Position numbers and translations under genes: made by a program
Shown here: piece by piece, positions 23,789 to 35,126 of the stretch
Numbering within the stretch: the stretch's first letter is position 1
Layout of the letters: every line of letters starts with the position of its first letter
DNA from: Agelaius tricolor
Taxonomy: Eukaryota; Chordata; Aves; Passeriformes; Icteridae
Assembly: GCA_023055355.1 (NCBI GenBank)
Contig: JALJCS010000002.1
Location: 87,073,001-87,137,000 of the forward strand
Reading direction: 5' to 3'
Length of the DNA: 64,000 nt
The notes under the pieces: model-generated
What the model was told of the DNA's origin: nothing
Seen by the model: the letters and a program-made list of their open reading frames with translations, nothing else
Databases searched by the model: none

Positions 23789-25987
23789 AAGTCCTTAGGA
23801 AAACAGAATGACTGTCACCATAGATGTTCCAAAAATATCCAGGCAGATCACTGGACTGCTCCAGGGGAGCAGTAAGGTCACTGCAGGAGATGACAAACCA
23901 GGATCAGATCACAGCAGACCCGAGGTCAGGGCTGCCAAGAACGGCCTCTCTCATTGCTTGCAGAATGCTCACAATTTACAGGTGCTAATCCGAACTTTGG
24001 GAAAGTAACTTGTCCTTCAACTACATAGGAGGAGATAGAAGGAGTAAAAAAATACCCAGACTGTTGCTTTCATTTAGGTAATCTTTGATCTTGTGTTTAT
24101 CTTCCAAATAGATCACCTGAAAAGAAGTCACCAGTGACTTGTGGTCATAATGGCTTTGTGCTGTGCTTTTTCCTCCTTTCTGTGCCCTTGTCATTCTTTT
24201 TTCCTTGCATAAATTGGAAAAGTAGGTTTGTCCTCAAATGAACTCCAATGTCAGCTTGTAACTCTAGTTCTTGTCAACTACATCTTTGCATTGATTCATA
24301 GCAGCTGGTAAATTGAGATACTTTTATAATTCCTAGATCTAGATGCTATATATGAAACCAGTTTGTAATGACATTTTCATGTATTATTATCTCTGTTGGG
24401 AGAAGAGTTGCTTTCCATATTGTCAGTTCTACTTTTTAACAAAGATAGATTTATGCATGCAGAAAAACACTTGAAAATTATCATAAAACCTGTGAAGGGA
24501 GAAATGAATAAGACAGGAAGGACTTTTAGTTTTTGTATTTGCCCAGAAAATGTTTTGGATTTTGTTTTGTTTTGTATGCAATGAGTGATGGGGAAGGTCC
24601 CCATTTAAACATTTTGAGAGAAGTGTCAAGTCACGGGCAGCCTGACTGATGTGTTAAGTGGAGATGCTGCTCTGAGTGTGCCCAACATGAACAAACTGCC
24701 TGCACAGAACCAGGAGGAAGATGGTGCAATGCCATGTGGTCTCCCAGGGATCCTCCATGCACTGTTTTGCTGCATTGGTGGGCAGCAAGGTTTGTATGTG
24801 GGACCTTCAGCTCCACTGAAGGAATTGCCTTGGAGTTCTGCGTGGTGAGACATTTGCATTTGCTAACCAGGCTGGGAAGATGAGATCTGTAGGATTCAAT
24901 TGATGGCCTTTGGAGAGCCATGAGACTCCCTCTGGAGTCAGTGGAGAAGAGCATGTCTGGGCAGAGATCATGGAAGAAAGTTTTCACTGTGATGCTTGGT
25001 CTCCCTTTCCCCATAATTGGAGGGAATGCAATGCATGAGGACATGGGAGCTGACTCTCACTTGTGTTATTCAGGTTGCAAGAATCTTTGTCTTCATGCTC
25101 TGACCCAACCTTCTGCCTGGGAAGGCAAGTCCCCAGTGCTCCAGGGTTGACAGATCCTTAATCAATGTGCTGAACCTTGCCTGTCCTCAGAAGTAGCTGC
25201 ACCTGCCCTCAACTGTTGGCATAAGCAAAGTTCAGCAATCATAAATTACCCAAAAAAGCACAACATTCTGCATCATGGATTCAGGCTTGCCTTGCTTTAT
25301 GGGGGTTATTTTGTCATGACCCTATCTTATCACTGTGCAACCCCAGTTTTCTTGTAGCATCTTCAGACACTGAGAGGGATGCAGTAAGGATTTCCTGGAG
25401 CTTTCTCTTTTACAGGCTGAACATCAGCTTACCACACAGGAAGTTTGTTGAAGGGAAAAGCAGTGCATATGTATTTAGAAGGAGGGCAACTTGACAGATT
25501 TCACCAAAGTGACTAATTGCTTCTGATAGAGGACTGTGAGACATTGGCACCAGTGGTTTCTGAAACTCTGCTGATACCTGGTGTTGACAGGTAATGAATG
25601 AGGATGGTGCTGAACAAGGATGTAAACATAAAAAGATGGCTAGTTAAACTTCATCATGGTTTAAAACTGGGAGAGAAAACAGAGCAGTGCGTCAGAAACG
25701 GTGAAAGACAAAGATGTGCAGAGAAACATTACTGTCCAGTGTCCAGGATTGCAATAAATCCAGTGATAAAATGCACAGATACCATGTCATTAATATGAGG
25801 CTCCAAGTGCTTTATATCATTTTAATTAATAGCTCAAAGAATTGTTGTAAGCCAGAAAAGTGAGACCAGCCTTTCACAGGTCAAATAGACTGGAGAATTC
25901 AAACTGCTTTTTGTCACTTTAAGGAGGAGAGAGAGATAATAGACACAGATTTCTGACTTACCTTTTTAAAAGAAGCAGGAGATGCCC

Positions 25988-26128
25988 CATCCCTGGAAGT
26001 GTCCAAGACCAGTTTGGATGGGACACTGAACAACATGGTTTAAGGGAAGATGTCTCTGCCCATGGAAGGGGTGTTTGAACTGCATGACTTTTAAGTCCCT
26101 TCCAAGCCAAATAAGTGTATGATTACAT
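25988..26128 (+). mobile_element. CR1 LINE, 3' terminal fragment
   Basis: CATCCCTGGAAGTGTCCAAG is followed by a TGGATGGGACACTGAACAAC block, then GTCTCTGCCCATGG and TTTTAAGTCCCTTCCAAGCC. This is the end of ORF2 and the 3' UTR of a bird CR1, finishing in a mutated form of the terminal ATTCTATGA repeat. It is 5' truncated and its 3' end faces the next CR1. Confidence 0.88.
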
Positions 26129-26340
26129 GAATATACAAAATCCTATTTCCCTGAAAGCAGGAGAAATGAAATGAGCAAAACCATCCCTACTTTCTGTCCA
26201 AGATTCACCCCAGTTCTTAACATGAAAGCTCCTAATGCTGCCCTCAGGATGAACTCTTGAACTAATCAGCATGATCCTTCTCTTCTTTATGCTCACAGAT
26301 TTTTTGTCTTGACCCCTTGCTTTGCCTCTTACTGGAACAG

Positions 26341-26812
26341 TCATAGAATCATAGAATTGTAGAATGATTTGGGATGGAAGGGACCTTTAAAGATCCACTA
26401 GTCCAGTCCTCTTGTCATGAGTAGGGACATTTTCAAATAAGTCAAGTTGCTCAGAGCTTTGTCCAGACTGACATTAAATGTTTCCAGGGATGGGCACCTA
26501 CCACTTCTTTGGGAACCTGACAGAAAAACCTAGTTTTTCACTACTCTCTTGTAAAAAACTTCTTCCTAATATCCAGTCTAAACCTACCCTCTTTCAGTTT
26601 AAAACAGCCCCCCCATCATATCATGACACACCCATATAAAGCATTCCTCTCTAGCTTTCCTGTAGGCTGCTTTTAATGCTGAAAGGGCACAATAACAGCT
26701 CCCTGGGGATTTCTTATCTGCAGACTGAATAGCCCCAACTCTCTCAGCCTGTCCTCACAGGAAAGGTGCCCCAGCCCTCTGCCCCAGTCTTTGTGACCCT
26801 CCTTTGAAATAA
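26341..26812 (-). mobile_element. CR1 LINE, 5'-truncated copy
   Basis: It opens on the plus strand with TCATAGAATCATAGAATTGT, the reverse complement of the CR1 3' end, so the element lies on the minus strand. The minus frame near 26700-26800 contains [14 protein letters not shown], the C-terminal ORF2 block ([14 protein letters not shown] in the family). It continues to the 3' UTR with moderate decay. It begins about 210 bases from the 3' end of the plus-strand CR1 to its left. Confidence 0.92.
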
Positions 26813-28008
26813 CTGGTATGAACAGCCTGTGATGAGAGTCACTCCAAAACCACTTCAATGTACCACTCCTGTTTCATAAAATGATATATTTAGGGTGGAA
26901 CTGTTACTGCTTTATATTTTTATTTCTATAAGGAACTTAGCTGTTCCTACCAGTAGCCTACAAATGGAAAGTTAACCAAGTCCCTAAATTTCTCATCTGG
27001 GTCAGTTGGTTTACTAAATGCACAGATTACCTGAAAACTTCTTGGGTTTTGAGTGGCTTGGACAGGTATCTCAGAAATCAGGATGTCAGTCCCTGGAAGA
27101 CTTTTATTCCCCAGCTATACATTTTTCCATTCTTCACATTTCAGCACACAGCTGGCTAGCTAGCAGGTATTCCTGGATACTGCTGGAAGATTTCTGCCTC
27201 TCCACATCTCTTCTAAACCATTATTTTTTTTTCCTCCCAGAAGCTGTCAAATACAGCTCTCCTAGCCTTTTCCTGTGCTCTTTGCCTCCTCTAGAAAATG
27301 AGGTCAAGAGGCACTACAAACACCACCCAGCAGGTTCAGGAAGCACAAAGTGCTCTTACACATTCCTGTAATCACTCAGAAGATCAGTATAAGACAAGTA
27401 AAATGGAGCCCAAGAAGATCCTGGTGCTGCAAAACCCTGTTGTAAAGGCTTTGACATCAGCAAGAGATTTACTTTCTACAGGCCTGAAGGGATGTTGCTT
27501 TGTCCCCTTTAAGGCTGTGTTGAGGTCCAGCTGACTTTGTACTAGTGAATCATCTGCGTGCTCCCAAAGGGCAATTTCAGCTAAATCAGATGTGATGAAC
27601 AATTTTTAGGAATGACAAAAATCTGTGTTTCCAAGGGACAATGTCCTTATCTGAATGACAGTCACAAGGGGACCAAGTCTTAAAACAGGAATAAGGCTCT
27701 GTTAGGTTACTTTTCCACCAAGCATTGTCAGACGCTCACCTTGAGCAAGGGAAGGCACTTTAGGATTCAGTACAGGGGGATAAACCATGTATTAAATAAT
27801 GTATTTTCCCTTCTGAAGCCACTGCTATGTCCATTAAACCACAAATCTTCCCAGCACATGGGTCTCAGTCTGATCAGTGATTTGACTGAGCGTGGCCTCT
27901 GGGCACACAATGCACAAGGTGGAATCTTTGCCCAAATGCTGTTTTCAGGGTCCCCCATATCTCAGAGCTGCACATTTTTTGATTGCAGCTGAGCAGCTGC
28001 ATAACCAA

Positions 28009-28030
28009 ATGCAAATGAGATGCTAATTAA
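28009..28030 (+). promoter_or_regulatory. Candidate octamer plus homeodomain sites
   Basis: A perfect POU octamer ATGCAAAT (28009-28016) is followed 6 bases later by CTAATTAA (28023-28030), a paired/Hox-type core. Two CAGCTG E-boxes lie just upstream near 27987-28000. Such clustering is seen in conserved vertebrate enhancers, but conservation cannot be tested here. Confidence 0.3.
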
Positions 28031-28828
28031 GCAGGAATAGGAGAACTTGTCTGTTTTCTTTCTTCAAGTTCAGAAGCAGGTCATCTGCTTTACCTCGGTG
28101 ATGCCTTGGCACTTTCTTAATTCTTTGTACCCTACCCTGTAATGAAATGACTGGGATTACAAGCTCAGCACCTGTGAAAATATGGACCAATTATTTTTAA
28201 AATCCGTCAGTGAGTGCCTATCAAGGAGCTTTCTGACAGCAGCCGTGTTGTTTAGGAAAGGGTTTATGTGGCACAATAATTATGTCAAGTTGTCCCAGCT
28301 CTGTGGAGACACAGCATACAGATACAGCTTTGAATGTGCTTCAGAAATGCAGCTTGTCACGTTCCCCTTCCCAGCAGCACTTTCCAAGGGTGCTGGAATG
28401 GGAGGGAGGTGACAGTGAAACGCTGGTGCTGGTGTCAGAGCACAACCCACACTGAGCTGATGCCAGTGGTGGTGTCATCCACAGTGCCAGGAGAAGCCAT
28501 ATGATTAATTATGAAGTAATGACAGGGCATTTCACTGTTCAGAGGTGTTTGTTTGGGTGTAACAGTGTGGTGGTTTTTAAAAAAACCTACGTTTCTCACT
28601 CTGTCAGAGCTTGCATGGGGATGAGACTTAAGAAGATGTCACACCAGTGTTTGCCTGCTGAGAGCTCATAAACAGCCCAGAACAGGGGCAGCACAACCAG
28701 ATGGAGGGCAGCAAGCAGCAGAGACCTGTGCAGGGTCTGAAGGATCCACTTCCACAGACACACCTGCAGAGCCTGGTTCTTTTGGGTAGCAGGGCATCCC
28801 TCTGTATTTTGTGGCAGGGGCTGTAAGG

Positions 28829-29060
28829 CTTCCTGCCGTGCAGATTGCCCTCCCAGGGTTTCCATCGATTCCTGGCCGCAGGCAGGCACAGGCAGCTGCA
28901 TTACAGCCGGGCTCAGCGGAGGAGCAGCGGCTCCTGCAGCGAGCCAAGGCTGCTCCTGCAGCTCTCTTGCGAGCCCTAGTGATGGTAGGACCTGCCTGCA
29001 GACAGACTGCAGGCTCTGAAAGCACAGCCCTGCTCTCACAGGCAGCCCTCGCTAGGAAAA
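28829..29060. other. Small CpG-rich patch
   Basis: Eight CpG dinucleotides fall within about 150 bases (28829-28980), plus one near 29050, in an otherwise CpG-depleted window. Local GC is also raised. It could be a small CpG island, a buried promoter or exon of an unseen transcript, or GC-biased sequence. The overlapping frames on both strands have no recognised domain. Confidence 0.5.
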
Positions 29061-30277
29061 ACAGGAAAATGTCTCATTCCTTTGCCAAACAGGTGTCTCT
29101 TTCCAGCCTTCTCTTCCCTGAGAAGAATGAAGCACAAGTGAACATCACTGGCCTCCACAACGGTTCACAGAGCAGAGAGACTTGTGCTGTGTTTGTCCCT
29201 AAGAGATAAGAGGGGGCCAAGACAGAAATAAAAAGGGAAGGAGGTGCTAGTTGAAATAAGAATGAATAGTTCTTCCTCTGACATCCCAAATCCCAAGACA
29301 CTTGCATTCTGGAGTTGTGGACCTTGTAGCAGAGCCATTTAGTCCTCCTTCCACCAAGAGCACTTGCTTTCATCCCATGGTGAATGGCTGTGTGGAGCAA
29401 GGACAGGCTCCCAGCTGCTGTCTGGAATGGGTCTGAAGTTCCCAGCTGGAAACCTGACTTTCTGCTAGACCTCACAGTGGGAGCAATATGTTATGAGGTT
29501 TGTTTGTTCTGTACAGTTTTTTCCTTCTTTTGATCATGTGTTTACTTTAGCCATTTGAAATTGGGATGCTGAATATTGATACACACACACAGGTAGCCCA
29601 GGTGACTTTTTGCTCAAATAATGTTTTTATAAGTGCAATTTTGCTTTACAGAAAGGTCAGGTTTAATGGAAAAAACAAACAACTGGTGGTTCATATCCAA
29701 TTTCATATCTACAGGTAGATGGTGAGAGGGACAGCAGAACATGTGAAGTGTCTCCTAACTCAGCAGCTATCTGATGTAGTGTGCCTGGATTGGAGTAGAA
29801 TTACTTTTTGATCTGAGATCTACAGTGAGTGGCTGGGAGACAATGTTAAGGAGTACATCTGTCTGATTAGTGCTCCTAGTGAAGGTGCCTCTGTCCTAAG
29901 CACTTCAAATCAAAAGACAGTTTGTTTAGCTCTTCAAACCCAGCAGCTGTCTCTCATTAAGTGAAGTGCTGAGAGCTGTCAAGATATTGTTTCTGGACTT
30001 TCTGAACAACTCGCATTTAATTCAGACTTTTTCTCTCCCATCTGATGAAACTAGAATGAGTATGACAGATGAGGAACAGAAACCAGAATCAGGCAGAGTT
30101 CTGAAAACATGTGTGTACATACAATCATATCCTGCTACTTTTTATATTAATCTTTGGGAGTTATTTTACATTTTCCACATTTTGCTTGACATGAAATGGG
30201 TCCACGTAGAAATAAAATTTGTACCTGATGGTGTGAGTTTTGGTCTTGTGTAGTATTGACTTTTATATTTATGTTTA

Positions 30278-31440
30278 TCATAGGATCATGGGATAATTTA
30301 AGTTGGAAAAGCCCTCCAAGACCATCAAACCCTGTTAACCCAGCACTGCTAAGTCTGCCACTAAACCATGTCCTTAAGTATCACATACAGAAATCTTTTA
30401 GATACCTCCATGGATGCTGAGTGAATCACTTCCTTGGGCAGCTTGTTCCAATGCTTGACAACCCTTAGGGGAAGAAATTTGTCCTAATATCCAACCTGAA
30501 CCTCCCCTGGTGCAAACTGAGGCTTTTTCCTCTTATCCTATTACTTGTTATCTGGTAAAAGAGACTGACCCCCACCTGGCTACAGCCTCCTTCCAGGCAG
30601 TTGTAGAGAGTGATAAGCTCTCCCCTGATTCTCCTTTTCTCCAGGCTGAACAGCCCCAGCTCCCTCAGCTGCTCCTCAGCCTTGTGCTCCAGCCCCTTCC
30701 CCAGCTCTGTTGTTCTCTGAACACACTCCAGCCCCTCAGTGTCTTTCCTGCAGTGAGGGGCCCAGAACTGAGCACAGGATTTGAGGTGTGGCCTCACCAG
30801 TGCCCAGCACAGGGGGACAATCCCTGCCCTGGCCCTGCTGCCCACACTCTTGCACACAGGTGCCATTGACCTTCTTGGCTACCTGGGCACACACTGGCTC
30901 ATGTTCAGCTGCTCTTGACCAGGTCATTTTCTTCTGGGCAGCTTTCCAGCTCTCCTGCCCCCAGCCTGGAGCATTGCATGGAGTTGTTGAAACCCAAGGA
31001 CAGGACCTGGCACTTGGTCTTGTTGAACCTCATACAATTGATCCAGCCCATTGATCCAGCCTGTCCAGATCCCTCTGCTGAGTCTTCCCACTGTCCAGCA
31101 GATCAGCACTCCCACTCAACTTGGTGTCATCTGCAAACTGAATGGGAGTACCCTTGATCCTCTCATCCAGATCATTGATAAAGACATGAAATAGAATTAT
31201 CTGCAATCCTGAGCCCTGGGGAGCACCACTGGTGACTGAGCACCAGCTGGATTTAACTCCCCTCACCACCCCTCTCTGAGGCTGACCATGCAGTAAGCAG
31301 TGCAGCAGTCCAAGCCATGGGAAACCAGTTTCACCAGGAGAATACTGTGGAAAACAGTGTCAAAGACCTCACTAAAGCCAGGGTAGGCAACATTCACAGC
31401 CTTTCCCTTATCTACTTGGAGGGTCACTTTGTCACAGAGA
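30278..31440 (-). mobile_element. CR1 LINE, ORF2 reverse transcriptase to 3' end
   Basis: A minus-strand copy of about 1.16 kb. The minus frame at 31030-31269 has [20 protein letters not shown] and the polymerase motif [14 protein letters not shown], followed by [10 protein letters not shown]. The next frame (30465-30866) carries [30 protein letters not shown] and [15 protein letters not shown]. The plus-strand left edge TCATAGGATCATGGGAT is the reverse of the terminal CR1 repeat. Upstream, near 31290-31440, there is a VDKGKAV...F..VFDTV block in a shifted frame. It is 5' truncated within the reverse transcriptase and broken by frameshifts and stops, so it is inactive. Confidence 0.96.
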
Positions 31441-34400
31441 TGCTTCAGTTAGCTATTAACACAATAAGACAAAGCCCCTCAAACATTTCTATACATTTCT
31501 ACAGTGATAAGTGAGATCAACATTTGAAAAAAAGAAAGTACTCTGAATATGATAAAGCAAACTTCTAAGTCTTTAAAGATATAGAAATTTTCCATCTGGC
31601 TATGACTGAGTCTGAAAAGGCAGATTTTCACGAGGAACTTTCAGAACTGATAAGTCTGAAAGTTTAGAATTTCCACCTTGTTCTGAGCCAGCTTCTTTTT
31701 TCATTGCCAATGTCTGGCCTAGCTGTAGAAATAGAGCAACAAATCTGTTCTTCCTGGATTTCTAATTGCCACAGTCTTCTCAAAAGCTGTCTGGCAAGGG
31801 TACTGGATTTATCTTCAGGAGTGAAATGTGAGTAGTTTGGAGACAAAACAGTTGAACAAAGGCCTCATTTTTTCTTTTAATACAGGCACCAAGAGATTTC
31901 CCACCTTTTTAAATAAAAAGAAGGAAAGCTGGATCTATATAAAGCTCTGGAAATGTTTCATCTAGACTTACACACAAGTGTCCAGACAGACAGTTTATCA
32001 TTCCAGGAAAAATCACCCAGTTTACTCCAAAATGAATGAGAAAAGAGAACCAAAGAGACAAAAATATCAACTTCACCATCTGTCAAGATGATCCATTTTG
32101 TTGCCATGACCATACTGTGCCTTACCCAGTCATAATCCAGCTCCTGGTTCATATCACTCATCTGAGATGCTCAAAATAATTTATAGACATTCAGTTTGTC
32201 TCTCAGAACCTGTATGTGGAGAGCATAAGGTGACAGACAAAATGAGAGCAGAGAAATGCTAAGTTCTCAAAGGTGTTTTTCCTTCTCATCCCTTAAATCC
32301 ATGGAGGGAATGCTTGCTCTTGGATCCCAGATGTGCTAACCAGGTGATCACCTTCTCCTTACAGGGGGACACTCTCCTTCAGCTCATGTGAGCTGTGTTC
32401 AGCCCACAGTATCCCAGCTAAAAATCTCCTCAGGTTCTCAATCCTATCTCCTATAGTCAGGAATAAAAGGGCAATTCAAACAGTCCAGGAGATTCTGGGT
32501 GAGGGATCCCTTTGTCCTGCCTAGTCCTACAGGGATGACAGACCATGCAACAGCTCAGTCAGACCCCTGCCAGCCCTTGGAGAACCAGCTGCAGGTTTAT
32601 TCTAATAGAAGAAAAAGAAATACAATGAAAATGTCCTCCCTCCTGCCAAAAATTGTATCTTTGTCTGGGTAAAATGTTCCCCTGAAATGATACATAACAT
32701 GACTGAAGATACCCAACAGCCAGTGCTATTTAAGGTTTACCAAAACCTTAAACACATAATAATAACACAAATAATACTTAAGATCTAATGAGGCAACTCA
32801 AAAGTCCTCATAACTGCCAAAAAAAGTGTTATAGAGATGACAAAACTCAGGAATTATATCTGTTAAAAAGCCCAGTTTAAGGATAAAAAGTGACTTTTAG
32901 CTTCTTCTGGAGAATATTGAATCCTTGAGTTGTCATATCAAAATCTGCAGTTATACCATAAATAAAAAGCCTACAAACACAAATGCTCACTTGCATATCT
33001 ACAGGGAAGAGAGAGGATGAACATAACAACACTTACCAATTTGTAAATGTCCTACAGAGATGTGCAGGGCAGTGCCACCTGCCTGGTGGCTGATTTGAAG
33101 GTGGGAGGCACAAGTCCTTGTTCTTTATTCCTTGCTGCAAACCAAACCTAGGAACAGCTGAAAAATAGCAACAAAATGGATATAAGCAGGTAGCATGAAG
33201 CAGCTCTGCTTATAAAGCCAACCTATAGTTTAAAATAATTGTTGGCTCTGTTCCTCTGCTGAGATTCATCTTCTACTAAATATAAATCCATCAGGAGCAG
33301 TTTGATATGTTAAATCACAGTTTATTGTAAAAATCCCAGAGTTTCTTTCAAAATATGAAGCCTTGTCTCAACTATTCCTGTTATCATCCATTATTTTGGC
33401 TATCCTTTGGCACAAGGTTTTATGTGTTCCTAATAAGCTTTTTCATGAATTTCCAAGATGTTTTCTATGCAGCAATAGGCCTGGATAAATTTTTAACTTT
33501 TTCACATTTCACCCAGCAGTTTTGGGTGGTTTCTTAGATGGCTAACCCAGAACTTTTTTTTTCCCCTCAAATGTGAGCTGTTCTGGAGTTCTGCATTTTT
33601 CCTACTTTCCCTCTGAGCCAGGTTTTCTCTAACAACCAGATGGCTGCTAAAAAACAGGGAGGCCTTTAGGTGGTCTTCATGACTAATATTTTAGTAGAAT
33701 GTACAGTTTCTTATTAGATGATCAAATAGAGATTGTGTCAGGATACAGAAAACATGCAATTAACTAATAAACAGTGACTGAAAATATAACCTTTGGTTTT
33801 AAAAATTTGTTTTCATTTCAATTGGCTGCTTATAGCTGGAACAAGAGCAAAGGACTTTGTAACACATGTTTTTAAATCTTTATCTTGTTCATAAAGTATG
33901 GTCTTTTACAGTTTCACTCAAATACATTGGATGAAGCTTCTGAAGCCATATTTGTAAATTAATCAGAAATTACATGCTGTGAACCAGTTTGAGATGTGAT
34001 AACTACTGTGTAAATCCACTGACTGAAACAGCAAAAGAATGCATATTCTACAAGCAGATATCCACAACTGCAAATCAGTTTAATAACCCTCCCTGGCACA
34101 GGTAGTGCCTCAGTGGAGCATCTAGCAGCTGCCTAAATTGGATCTGTGGCCAGATGGGCAGTCCTATAAGTGGGCAAAGTAACACAGAAAATACTAAAGT
34201 GCTACAAGGATGGAAGTGTAAAATGAAACAGATGGGATATAGTCATTCCACCTCAGTGGAAGATTCAAGACAAAAACAAAACAATAAACTAAACAAAATT
34301 GCTCTTTGGAGTTCTAAATTAATCTTATTCTGCTAGATTGCTGAACATAAAGACCATACTCCTACAATATACCTGTTTTAAAAAAACCAAACATGAACCA

Positions 34401-34554
34401 AAGGCAAGATTTTGAGAACTGATGATTTTAATCTGCATGGTTAAGATTAATGGATCTGTCATTTATTTATATAACACCCCGTATTTTTAGTTTAACATTC
34501 CAAATATTCTTTTAGAATATTTACAAGGAAAAATAAAGTGCAATTAACATTTGC
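31441..34554. other. Unique sequence, no gene recognised
   Basis: AT-rich sequence with only short frames. No transposon or regulatory cluster stood out. Confidence 0.55.
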
Positions 34555-34765
34555 AATTGTGGTGGGTGCCTACCAAAGTCGCTCTGTAACTCCCCTCCTC
34601 AACTGGACAGGGGAGAGAAAAGAGAACAAAAGGCTCACCAGTTCCATCATGGACAAAAAGACTTGATTTGGGGGAATTAGTTTAATTTATTACCAATCAA
34701 ATCAGACCAGGATAATAAGAAATAAAACCAAATTTCAAAACACCTTCTCCCCACTTTTATTTGCA
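34555..34765 (+). mobile_element. LTR fragment, same family as the 40.39-kb copy
   Basis: It shares blocks in the same order with the LTR at 40392. These are GTGCCTACCAAAG / GTGCCCACCAAAG, CTCCCCTCCTCA(A/G)TGGACA-type sequence, CAC/GAC CAGTT..CATCATGG, TTTAATTTATTACCAA, and AGGATAATAAGAAATA, ending AACACCTTCTCCCC. Both terminal ends are missing. Orientation follows the better-preserved copy. Confidence 0.7.
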
Positions 34766-34820
34766 GAGATGACACGCCACATGAAATTTTGGCATGGGTT
34801 TCCTGGTATTTTTTAGAGAT

Positions 34821-34836
34821 ACACACACACACACAC
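34821..34836. repeat. (AC)8 microsatellite
   Basis: Eight perfect AC units. Confidence 0.95.
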
Positions 34837-35126
34837 CCCTCTTTCCTGCTCTGAAAAAATAAATTGTGGGGTAAGATATTGCTCTGCTGTGTCATTGCAC
34901 TTTCATATGATTCAAATCCACAGCAAAGCTGCTGATTGAATACAAGACTGTAGAGAAATTTAGGTGTTCTTAGGATACCAGCAAACAAAGATTTAGATAT
35001 ATCCTCAACAGTGCATGCAGAATGTCCCCAGGCATTCCCAAAGGATGAGTGTAGGAGGCAGTCCCCAACCCTTTCTGAGGCTGCCACATGGAAACAGAGC
35101 TCTCCCTAGAGCTATAAAAATACTGC

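Larger units (their letters stand above)
17481..25987. other. Long unique stretch, no gene recognised
   Basis: No exon, RNA gene or transposon was recognised over 8.5 kb. Minor structures are listed separately: a CTCF-like site (18000-18019), a perfect hairpin (19461-19488), a 27-bp duplication (20496-20549) and a T17 run. There is also a 15-bp duplication at 23090-23119. The longest frames, about 125-137 codons near 21.1, 22.3 and 24.6 kb, have no recognisable domain. Confidence 0.5.
26813..30277. other. Unique sequence, no gene recognised
   Basis: It includes an octamer/homeodomain motif pair near 28.0 kb and a CpG-richer patch at 28.83-29.06 kb, both listed separately, and a short CA tract at 29581-29590. 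The 132- and 147-codon frames at 28.6-29.2 kb lie on opposite strands over the CpG-rich patch and show no domain. Confidence 0.5.

Noticed and set aside
28596..29209. 132- and 147-codon frames on opposite strands
   Set aside because: They overlap each other over a GC-rich patch that has few stops by composition. No family is recognised.
30465..31269. Open frames of 80-130 codons that look like genuine protein
   Set aside because: They are genuine protein-like sequence, but of CR1 ORF2 ([17 protein letters not shown]), not a host gene.
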